Of a stretch of 64,000 nucleotides of DNA, positions 54,336-64,000 are shown piece after piece. Source of the DNA: Paraescarpia echinospica (Eukaryota > Annelida > Polychaeta > Sabellida > Siboglinidae); assembly GCA_020002185.1 (NCBI GenBank), contig CM034534.1, positions 10,245,492 through 10,309,491 on the forward strand. The letters run 5' to 3'. Position 1 is the first letter of the stretch; each line of letters begins with the position of its first letter. The translations under genes were made by a program, and so were the position numbers. The notes beneath the pieces are model-generated. The model ran no database searches. It was not told where the DNA came from and worked only from the letters and a program-made list of their open reading frames with translations.

Positions 54336-56100
54336 TGAGTGCGCGCTAAACACAAACAATGATTATATATAATGTATATTGTATTTACACAACGACATGC
54401 CATCTAAAATATATCCACAATGCTACATAGCGCGCAGGCATGGGCGCTTTGCCCCAATTCACAGGTGGCGCTATGCACCACTGGCGACTATGCTGAGAAC
54501 GTTTGAGTCGTTACATTTTCTTTTATCGCTCACCGTAACTGAAGGCATGAAAATGCAGGTTATTACAGGTTCTTACAGTTATACAATATAGCGTAGAAAG
54601 CTATTCCAAGCGTTTCAAAATTCGTAACCATTTAGGAGCAATTTATTGATTAATATGGATGCTAACTTATAACAAATAATAAAGAAACGGTAAATCAGCT
54701 GTACTTACATCGTGTTCGATTCTGTAAAACCATAGCACGTTGATGTGTCGTCAGGACTCAGTCATTAATAATTTGATCGCTATGTGGAGCCAACAAATGC
54801 AATATTCGCCAATATAGTGGCATGGGCGCTATGCCCCAACGTGGGCGCTTTGTCCCACCTTACTCTAGCCTAGGTATGTACCGGCCGCCGATCAGTAGAA
54901 GACGTTTTATACAACATGCATTACGATTATGTTTACAAATACATCGGGAAACTATCTTAATTGTGTATGTAACGGTGTGTCATTATGTGTGTACGGCGTA
55001 TAGAGCGTGTTGTATGGCTAAGTTATAAAAGGAAAGAAAATGTCTCACGCTGAACATGAAATAAAGAACGGATGGCAGTGCACATACGCGGACATAACTG
55101 AAGTAGGGCCTATAATTTATGCATGCAGTCTTTTTGCTTTTTTAATTAGTAGAAAAAACATGTATACAAATCTTCTGTGACCGCGTAAGTAATAATAATG
55201 TACATACTTAATACATGTCCATGCATAAGAAAAGTCAATACATTGGTGACACATATTTACGTTCGAACATAAAATGACAATGTTTTTTATGAAAATGAGA
55301 AGGTGCGTTCATTCAACAAAGTACGGTAAACGTCCAGTGACGAGACGATTGAACTAGATCACGGAGTTCACAGTGCGTTTTGCGGTTGACGGCTGGTACA
55401 GCGCTTCAGTTACAGAACTTGTCCAAGATTTCGCCTTGTCAGGGTATGTTTCAACGTCTCAATTATTGAATTAATGTCACTGATCTGAGGAACTGTTGGT
55501 TAATGTTTATTTGTGCTAGCGTTATACGCTTCCAGACGATGTTTTACGAAATAATGCACGTCAACAATGTCAGTCACGAGCCTCGAGCCGAGGTCACAAA
55601 CACCATTCAGACAAGAGCTAGGCACACCACCTGGGGCTTTTGACTTTGTGTATGCGTGACCTGTCAGGGGTTCAACTCTGATTAACCACCTAGGTTTTAT
55701 ATGAGCACATTATATGCAGAAGTGTTGTGTTATTTTGGTAATCTTACTTAACTGTCCTAAAGTAGGCACTTCAACAAAAAATTTAATATCATCCTAGAAC
55801 ATTGGGAATAGGCTTAAATTAAAGGTAATAGGTTATGGATCACATAACTGTTTATTTTTTTAAGATACCTTTAATAGATCAAAAGATATTACAATTTTAT
55901 GACGGAAAAACAGCGTAATTTTTGTGTATCTCTTACAATGGCAAAATGGACTCATTTTTGTGTTTTCTAGAGATAAATATTTGCTTTAAAATGTCATAAC
56001 TTTTTTATTTATACAGATATTTAAATACTGTCTTCAGGGTTTTCAAACACATTGACAAGAGTAATAAATTTGCAATATTTTATATTTTTAGTACTAATTA
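54336..56100. other. No gene seen
   Basis: AT-rich. A short repeated phrase (CATGGGCGCT(T/A)TGCCCCAA) occurs at 54439 and 54821, flanking about 380 bp. It could mark ends of a small element, but no inverted ends were established. Confidence 0.45.
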
Positions 56101-56109
56101 TAACCAAAT

Positions 56110-56830
56110 TAATGCAATTAATTAGTTAATTTTATTTATGTAGCATGCAAACTCAACACACCAAAACGCTCCAATTAAAGGCCATAATGTCCATGATTAT
56201 GAAGATTTTATACATATTATGCAATGTGTATAACCACATTAATAATGGTAATAAATATGCATTAAAAAATAATTTAATAATAATGTAATTAATTAGTCAA
56301 CATTGGGTAATTAGCATGCAACCTCGACAGGCTGAAACATATCAGTAAAAGGCCATAATGTCCATGACTATTAACTTAAGATATTTATACATATTATGCA
56401 ATGTCCATGACTATTAAGATATTTATACATTAACAAATCATTTAATAATTTATTTAATTAGTTAATATTAGCTAATTAGTGCCAACCTCGACAAACCGAC
56501 ACATATCAGTAAAAGGCCATGATTATGAAGATATTTGTACAATTTATGAAAGCAGTAAACCACATGAATTATGGTAATAAATATACATTAACCAGTCATT
56601 TCACATTAACAGTAACTTAATTAATAAGTTAATATTGGCTAATATCAGCACACTAACTCGATTGACCGCTACATTTCAATAAAAGGCTATCAAGTCCATG
56701 ATTATGAATAACTAAGGTAATAACTATATATTACAGTCAGGTAACATTAGGAGTATTTTAATCAAGTCAATATTTGCTAAGTAGCACACAGAATCAACTG
56801 ACCAATACATTTCAATAACATACAATATTC
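56110..56830. repeat. ~165-170 bp AT-rich tandem repeat, about 4 units
   Basis: Each unit runs AAAGGCCATAATGTCCATGA TTATGAAGATATTTATAC.. ATGGTAATAAATAT..ACATTA AC..TTAATTAGTTAATATT..G CTAATTAG..AACTCGAC...C, with starts at about 56177, 56348, 56513 and 56682. Units are diverged (small indels). Satellite-like. Confidence 0.8.
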
Positions 56831-57289
56831 ACACTAGCAGTTCAGTAACAGTGCATCATGGCACGTTGAAGGACTGCTGCAGGCCCAGTATATCAGTAAT
56901 CAAATGTCACTGTTTCATAAACTTAATAAAGTAATGTCACTGCTTCGTAATGTAATGTTCTGTATTTCAACATGAACATGATGAATTAATGTTTATACAA
57001 ATTGTTCACAGTATTCCATTGCTGAACCCAATATAAGTTGTGTCGAATACAAGACTGCTTTCTGCATTACTTCCTGTGGGGGTCAAGTGCACGAAAAAGA
57101 CGACTGCTGACAATACACAGCAGGCATAGGCAGTCCTTTTTTGTAAAATTCAAAGTTGGCTGTCTCAGAAATCTGTTGTCTCATAAATCAATGCAGCTAT
57201 GTACATATTTCATTGTTTCGTAAAATTGTCATGTGTACTCTTCACCATGATGTGTGTACATAATTTACAAGTCATTTTCACAGTTCATT

Positions 57290-57545
57290 GTACATCAAGT
57301 AGATATGTTCACAATTCATTGTATGATATTCATCCACATGAAGTATACAGGTGACGTGTAGTGGTCATATGACATAGGCTCTGTATGTTCAGTCAGCCAG
57401 TGTTGTACGACGGATGCAAGTAGATATGTTCACAATTCATTGTATGATATTCATCCACATGAAGTGTACAGGTGATGTGTAGTGGTCTTATGACATAGGC
57501 TCTGTATGTTCACAGTCAGACACAGTTTTGTACGACGGATGCAAA
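57290..57545. repeat. ~120-bp tandem duplication
   Basis: TAGATATGTTCACAATTCAT TGTATGATATTCATCCACAT ... TTGTACGACGGATGCAA is present twice (57299-57420 and 57421-57545) with a few changes. Confidence 0.93.
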
Positions 57546-59340
57546 ATTGTCTGACTGAAGTTAAAGTCAAAATCACTGCGAATCGCCGTAGATGTAATTG
57601 TGAGAATTCTGAAATAAAATATAAAATAAAATGTAAATACACACTCACAGAGTACATTATATATATATATAATTATATATATATATATAAGGATGACACA
57701 AGAAAGTGCAAGCAGTTGTATATTGTGATCCTTTGACAGACTCATACATGACACAGATATTAATAAATTATGACAAATAACAAACAAACAAAAAATACTA
57801 GCAAATCTAATTAAAATAACAATGTAAAACTATATGTATATATCATCACACAAATAAATATGTAACTTGATAGGCATAACTTTGATACTTTTACATTAAT
57901 TAATAAATTAATTGTAATAATTTTAGCATAGATGTTTAACCTAAGAAACATGTTTTCTTACACTTACAATAATTTCAACCAAGGTCCAAACGTTTAAATA
58001 ATTACTTTATATATATATATATATATATATCAAAGTAATTGCATTATTATTAGTATTATAATTAAGAATGGCAGGCAATACTGACATTACCCTGAATAGG
58101 CAGCCATATCTACTATGCCCATCACCCCTGCCACCCCTTGTGGGCAGTGTGGCTATGCATATTGGGCCATGGGCATGACATGGGCTGGCATATACTAGAC
58201 TAGTACTATAGGCCATATTTCTACAAACAGCAAATCTAAATCTTAAGACAAAATACGCAGAATTGACAAGGATATTATTTAAATATTATATAAATAGTAC
58301 AGGTTTTGTACTTATAGAGATTTCAATCCAAAGAAATAGATTAAATCACGATCTGCCATCTGGCACCGCGCTGCAGTGACGCGCGCAAGACACAGAACTT
58401 TTAAATCATGACAAATGTGACGATTTTTTGAACGGCGCAAAACCATATTTCGCAACGGAGTGCAGCACCAATTTTTTCAACACAGACTAACTAAAGCTAG
58501 TAGATGAAGCTAAACACAAAATAGTTCTGGCTATCCTCGGCTATTATAAAAATAAATGCAACTGAACACAGAGGTGATCGCAAAACAGCTGTAATATAGC
58601 TTAAATTTGGTCAATTTTCAAAATTTAAACGACGTAGACAAAGTTCAACCTACCTCCGACAACGACACAACAGTGAATGACGTCAGTGTCCGGAAAAGAG
58701 CGCGAAAACGCGAGTTGAAACAAAACGATAACTGGGTGCCCGGCAAACGAGACGGCCTGCGGTGACGGCGAATCGACGCACGCGAAATGACCCAGTTTGC
58801 GAAATTCTTTGAAGTGCCTACCTAAAGTAAAGGCTAAATGAATGAACTTCACTTGTAGCCAATATTATTTATACCCATAATTTACTTGCTACTATTTATC
58901 TATTAGTATTAGTGAAGTGAAGTTAATTTTTTTAGATCATCATACATACATAGTAAAAGAAACAGTCTGTTCTTGAGGTTTGGATGATTCAGGTAGGCCT
59001 GCACTAAGACCTGAGAGATCGCTATCGTACAGGCCTCCCTATGTCTCTATGAATACATAACATAGTGATTGTGGTCTAGTAGTACTAGTCATAGTTAATG
59101 CTACCTGTGGTAGTCATAGTTAATGCTACCATTTACAGACAACACATATAACAGTGCACATATAACATTGCTAATAGATCTAACACAACTAATACTACAT
59201 AATAGTGTCAACAATGTAAATGCCTTATTTTAATTTTCTAACATGTGTATGAGTGTGATTAGAATGTAAATCAAATTATCATTGGTATGATGCAATAATT
59301 ACACATTAGATAAAATATAGAAAAAATCCTAAATAATAGT
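57546..59340. other. No gene seen; two (AT)n tracts
   Basis: (AT)n at 57656-57690 and 58008-58030. 58350-58800 is less AT-rich with several CpGs. A 75-codon minus frame at 58625-58852 has no recognisable domain. A promoter could lie here, but nothing proves it. Confidence 0.45.
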
Positions 59341-59374
59341 ACAATTAAAATTTGGACAGGAAAATTAATAATTT

Positions 59375-61000
59375 CTATGCTTCAGCTGGTATATTCTGTT
59401 TGCAGATGTAGCAGTTATTGGAGTAACATTCCGTGTCATATTTACTTATGATATATGTTTTGCAATAACTTACAAAGCCTTGATATGAATGGGTGTCAAT
59501 TTTTTCCATGGCAATTTGTGGAAGAAAGTTTTCTAGAAGCAGATGTGGTATAGTATGTCTGACACAAAGGTGGCAGTATATTGTATTGGTTTGTTTAATT
59601 TGGATATCACAGTTATAGTTTTGTGGACAATTATTTATTGTATTGGAAAAGTGTTGAGGTGCCTTTCTTTGTCTTGCTGGTCTAGAGATATTTTCATTAG
59701 TAGAGAACATGTCTTGGAAATATACTGGGACGGTTTTAATTTTATATCTAGAAAAATTTCATGCATGATAGTTTATAAAGGTCATCTGTTTTTAATAGTT
59801 TTAGTTCTTTAAATAATGGTGTACTGTGTGAATTATATTTACTGTTTGATATAGATCTAATTGCTTGTTTTTGAAGTTTGTTTATTCGTTTGTTTATTTT
59901 GCCACCCCATGCTAATATACCATAGCTTAGGTGTGACATAAATAGTGAAGAGTATATTATCTTTAGGATGTATATTGGTATGTAGTGTTTTAATCTAGTG
60001 ATAATTCCACATATCCTTGATAATTTGTTAGCTATATAGTTTTGGTGAGGAGACCATGTTAAGTTTGAATCTATTATAACTCCAAGAAATTTAAATTGTG
60101 TCACCCGTTCGACCAGCATGTTATTGATTTTAATATTAGGTATTTCATGGTTCTTTAGTTTTCTCTGTTTAGAGTGAAAAATCATCATTTTTGTTTTTGC
60201 AGCATTCAGTGACAGCTTATTTACTGCTAGCCAATCTGTTATTTTAGTCAAGTCTGAGTTTATATTGTTAGATGTAGCCAAGTCATTTGTTTGTTCATCT
60301 GTGAAAGTATTTACTGAGCTCAGCAAGGTGGTATCATCTGCATACATGATTGGACAACAGATTTTGCTCACTGTAGCTAGATCATTAATGTATATTAGGA
60401 ATAACAATGGCCCTAGAATTGAACCTAGGGGACCCCAGTAGTAATTGTTTCTAAAGGTGATTTGATGTGGTTGAATACTACATATTGCTGCCTGTGCAGT
60501 AACTAGTTTTTAAACCATTCTAGTTCAGTATTTTTGATGCCATAATGTTCGAGTTTGTTGAGAAGGATTCTATGATCTATTGTGTCGAAATCCTTTGACA
60601 TATCCAGAAATAGTGCCATTGGCAAGCCTTTTTTGTCAAGATTTAAGTATATTCTGTCAACTAATTCAGTTATTGCTAGTTCAATAGAGTGTTCAGCTCT
60701 GAAACCATACTGATTAGGGTGGAGTAGCTTATTAAGAGTGAGATAGTGGAATAATTGAGAATAAACTATTTTTTCAAAGACTGGATATGCATGGCAAAAG
60801 AGATATTGGCCTGTAGTTGCTGAAATTATGGTTATCATCTTTTTTGTGGATGGGAATTACTTTAGCAATTTTTAGTTTTTGAGGAAATTTTCCACTGCGT
60901 AGTGATTGATTAATTATACTGGTAAGGGGTTTGGCAATGACATTAACGGAAGCTTTAAGTAAGATTGAAGAAATGTTGTCATTTCCCATACTTGTTTTCG
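59375..61000 (-). pseudogene. LINE reverse transcriptase and C-terminal domain
   Basis: Four open segments (60774-60989, 60503-60838, 59748-60407, 59375-59710) cover fingers, palm with YADD, thumb and a C-terminal Cys/His-rich segment (CHLCVRH, CYICKQ). Overlaps and gaps between segments reflect single-base indels. Confidence 0.88.
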
Positions 61001-61264
61001 GCTTTAGATTATTTATTATATTTTTTGTATAATTGTCATCAACCAGTGTAAATTGGAAGTTAGAATCTTCTGTTCTTTTACCTAGGTACGATTTGAATCC
61101 AGGTTTTCCATTAATGCTTAATTTATTTGCAAGTTGAGGTCCGATATTTATGAAGAAGTTGTTGAATTGTGTAGCTATTTCATTTTTATTTGTTATCTTG
61201 GTTTCATTTACATTGAAATATGTCGGTAGTTGTTGCTGTATTTTTGATTTTTTGATAACATCAG

Positions 61265-62592
61265 CTATGTTTTCCCATGTTTTTTTATGTCGTTCCTATA
61301 TTTACTAAATTGTAGGTTGTAGTATGTAGCCTTTTCTTTACGTTTTAGTCTCCTTACTTCCTTTGTTATATTGTCCAACTCTGTTGATTTTAGTTTGTTT
61401 ATGCTCGAGTTAGAATTTGTCATGTGTACTTCCATGTACAGTTTATCTCGCTTTTTTATTTTAGTTAGGAGATCATAAGTCATCCATTTTGACTTCTTGT
61501 GTTTGTATTTATAAAACTTAACATCTTTCAATGGGAAATGATTGTTCATTACCTCCTCTAGCCTGGTGGAGAATTTGTTATCATACGATATGAGTGGATT
61601 TGCTGTTAGATTGTGATCAAAGACTTGATGCCAGTTTATATTTTCTAATTCGTTGGTAAAAAAATGAATGTTTCTCCTAGTGAATGATCTCGTGCTAATT
61701 TTATTAGTTACAATATATGTTTTACTGATATTGAAATTAAGCACAGCAAATATTGCCATGTGATCAGAGATTTTTGCAGCCAATATGCCACTCTCTGCTA
61801 TGGTAAGAGGGTTTGGTGATTTACAGTATATTTGGTCAATCAGTGTTGCATTTCTGCTTGACATTCTTGTGGGAAGAGTTATAACAGGCAGGAGGTCTAT
61901 TTTGGACAAAGAATCATAGAATTCTTGGAATTTTTCATTCGAGTTAAGTTTCAAAAGATCTATGTTGAAGTCACCTGTTGATATTACATTTTTGGCAGTT
62001 TTGTTTATGTCTACGAGTGTAGGATTGAATTCCTGCATAAATAGTTCAATCGAGGCATGGTTGTTGTTGTTTTTTGGGGGTCTGTAGATGTTACAAATTG
62101 TTATCTTTTATCTGAATTATCAACAATGTCTAGGCATAATGCTTCCCAGGTTGAATATGTATCATATGCTTTGTAGTTTGATATTGTAATATTATTAGAC
62201 ACATATGTGACTAGCCGTCCTTTCAAAGAACAATTGTCTGTGGATGCCTGTGTTGTCATGGTATAATTTGTTAGATTAAGATGTGTGTCTGTATGTTTTC
62301 CAATTCTTGCTTCCTGTATACAAATTACATTTATTTGTACATTTGATTCAGCAAGAGTATCAATTAAAATATTCAGTTCATTGATTTTTGAGCTCAGAGA
62401 ATTTATGTTTAGGCTTAAGATGGTTAACTTATTTGTGTGCCTTTTTAGAAATGTCTTTAAGTCCTCAACGGTATGGTATTTACTTTTAATAGTAATGGAA
62501 TTTTCACTTAGATCTTATAATTTTTGTTAGGTCATTTTCTTCGATGCCGCCTTTATGTCTTAAAAAATCTTCAGTGTTAACCGACATTTTTC
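61265..62592 (-). pseudogene. LINE endonuclease domain and linker
   Basis: Endonuclease motifs occur in at least three frame segments. The longest open one (61265-62038) carries GDFN, the LIDQIYCK region and the SDH motif needed for catalysis, followed by a Lys-rich linker (KKRDKLY, VRRLKRKEKATYYN). Confidence 0.85.
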
Positions 62593-62599
62593 AGAGAAC

Positions 62600-63740
62600 A
62601 AAGAGTGATGATTTTATCAATTAGAGATTTCAATAATTGTCCATCAATTACTTGATCAGTGTTAATGTGTCGTAATGTACGGCCTCTGACTTTTGAGGTA
62701 ACTCCTTAAATGTAGCAGTTGGTTATACATTAAATCAGGTATATTTTTAAACAAACATTCAAACTTTAGATTGCTTGTATACCATACATCATAGATATAG
62801 TATTTCAGGAATATAGCTGGTACATTTAAATTTAGACAAATTACATTTGCACAGATCCCATGTGTAAGTACCATGTATACAAGTACATACCTCTTAGAAT
62901 AAAAATAAAAAGGTATGACATTCATAATAGACAACTGAAAAAACACAGTAAATTGCAGAACACTCGTCTTAATTGGTCCACTGAAAACAGTTAGTAGCTC
63001 TACATAACTATGGCATGCTCTTTGTAGTTTTGGAAATACATCAGCAATTGGTAAATTAGAGGCCAATTGTCCAAGGTAACGAACGAATGAACATTGAGAC
63101 ACATGAACCTTGGTGCCTGAGAGGAGATACACTTTCAGTGTTCCACAGTTAAGGTATTACTGCATAGATTCAATCTCTCTTCCAGATATCGTACGATTTC
63201 TTATTTAGAATTGTATTTATGGTGTTGTACTGTTACAAGTATTAGGTGCTGTTATGGGACATTTACTCAGTTACTATTTACTAACTTGCTGTCAATTAAA
63301 ATGTATACCTATTTTATTATAAATTAACTTGGACTGGTGCCAGCTGAATCCAGAACCCTAATTACAAGGACAGTACTACTTAGTATACACATGCACTGTG
63401 CCATTGAGCTGAGCTGCCACTGCAGATGTCAAAGCAACAATGCGTTAAGGTTAAATGGGTGATTCACCTCTACCTTGCTCTGGACAGTTCACTCAGCAGT
63501 ATTTTTAAATGCCTTTTAATGGGTACATGCCACCTGACTATAGACAATAGTGGATATTTGTGTATCGCCAGCAGCATGAATAGTATTTGCACAGTAATTT
63601 CAATGTGGCTGAATGCTTCCCAGAGAAATCGAGATGGTGTTTGATTGAACTGTCAGAACAGGTCTGCCAGGGAACAAAGCATAAAGCACATTGAGCTGTC
63701 GTAAGGATTGGATAAGTACTGCGTTTTATAAGAACGTACC
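62600..63740. other. No recognised gene
   Basis: The minus-strand ORF at 62662-63132 (156 codons) is the longest non-repeat frame here. It begins MYLLSGTKVHVSQCSFVRYL and is rich in hydrophobic and aromatic residues. No domain, no repeat and no splice-supported homology was recognised. It lies just upstream of the LINE, but nothing ties it to an ORF1. Confidence 0.4.
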
Positions 63741-63754
63741 TTTTAACCCCCGGG

Positions 63755-64000
63755 AAATTCGAACCCTGAGAATCTGCAATTATCTTTTTGTTTCACTGTG
63801 TGAAACTTTTTAGTTTAAAGCGGGAAAATATTGAACCCTGAGAACCTCCAGTTATCGTTTTGTTTCAGCATGTGAGGCTTGTTCAACGAAAGTTGAAAAT
63901 ATTGAACCCTGAGAACCTACGGTTATATTTTTGTTTTGTTTCAGCGTGAGGCTTGTTTGATGAAATTGGAAAATATTGAACCCTGAGAACCTACGATTAT
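63755..64000. repeat. ~75-80 bp tandem repeat running off the window
   Basis: At least 3.3 units contain ATTGAACCCTGAGAACCT (C/A)C(A/G)GTTAT..TTTTGTTT CA(G/C)..TGTGAGGCTTGTT. The array continues past the right edge, so its total length is unknown. Confidence 0.9.

Larger units (their letters stand above)
59360..62592 (-). mobile_element. Nearly full-length LINE of the CR1/L2/Rex1 group, frameshifted
   Basis: The minus-strand reading starts at an ATG near 62590 (MSVNTEDFLRHKGG..). Endonuclease: LTILSLNINSLSSKINELN, CIQEARIG, NIYRPP, STGDFNIDLL, TLIDQIYCK, KISDHMAIF. Reverse transcriptase: NISSILLKA, KVIPIHKKDD..NYRPISLLP, NQYGFRAEHS, LFLDMSKDFDTIDH, GSILGPLLFLIYIND, catalytic IMYADDTTLL and KFLGVIIDSNLTW, SHLSYGILAWG. 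A C-terminal domain ends CHLCVRH...CYICKQNIPAEA with stop near 59375. At least five frameshifts (about 62515, 62110, 61265, 60830, 60400-60520, 59755). No separate ORF1 was recognised. Confidence 0.88.

Noticed and set aside
62662..63132. 156-codon ORF as LINE ORF1
   Set aside because: No RNA-binding, zinc-knuckle or coiled-coil features and no link to the LINE besides position.

Overview
This is a piece of a repeat-rich animal genome, not a bacterial one. Evidence: spliced gene fragments with GT/AG exon borders, many non-LTR retrotransposon relics, tRNA-derived SINEs, hAT, pogo/Tigger-like and THAP-bearing DNA transposons, long microsatellites, and a scaffold gap of exactly 1000 N (5264-6263). 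The transposon mix (2A/PHD-containing CR1-like LINEs, CORE-SINE-like elements) points to an invertebrate such as a mollusc or another lophotrochozoan, or an invertebrate deuterostome. The species cannot be fixed from sequence alone. No intact host gene was found.

Layout. 0-4.9 kb: SINE and LINE scraps, microsatellites and degenerate GC-rich repeats. 5.0-8.6 kb: a minus-strand CR1-like LINE, part of it inside the gap, whose ORF carries a 2A-like peptide, a PHD-like finger and an endonuclease; a ~260-340 bp sequence occurs on both sides of it. 8.6-12.0 kb: (CTGT)n/(CT)n tracts including a ~1.05 kb tandem duplication. 12.0-17.2 kb: three LINE fragments and a SINE-like repeat. 17.2-24.1 kb: AT-rich, no genes seen, with interspersed repeats and an 83-bp minisatellite.

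24.2-49.8 kb holds remains of three unrelated host genes, all on the minus strand: a KDM6 (UTX/JMJD3-type) JmjC histone demethylase (24.2-30.2 kb), a laminin-G/EGF/cysteine-rich extracellular protein (32.1-41.2 kb), and PRMT5 exons in two tandem copies (42.7-43.6 and 48.9-49.8 kb). Exon order, splice sites and catalytic residues are recognisable, but stops, frameshifts, deletions and insertions break the first two, and the PRMT5 copies are partial. The most unusual feature is in the KDM6 copy: two long minisatellites whose repeat units are each made from an intron end, its 3' splice site and the first codons of the next exon. They stand directly in front of two exons of the catalytic domain.

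The PRMT5 block is a tandem segmental duplication. Its left copy was later hit by a 3.55 kb LINE, and the empty target site survives in the right copy. The laminin-G gene has an exon split by a 1.19 kb hAT element with an 8-bp target duplication. 50.8-51.9 kb is a TTAA-flanked, THAP-encoding element resembling Kolobok. 53.5-54.1 kb is a pogo/Tigger-like transposase relic. 56-58 kb has AT-rich tandem repeats. 59.4-62.6 kb is a nearly full-length but frameshifted minus-strand LINE, and a ~75-80 bp tandem array runs off the right edge.
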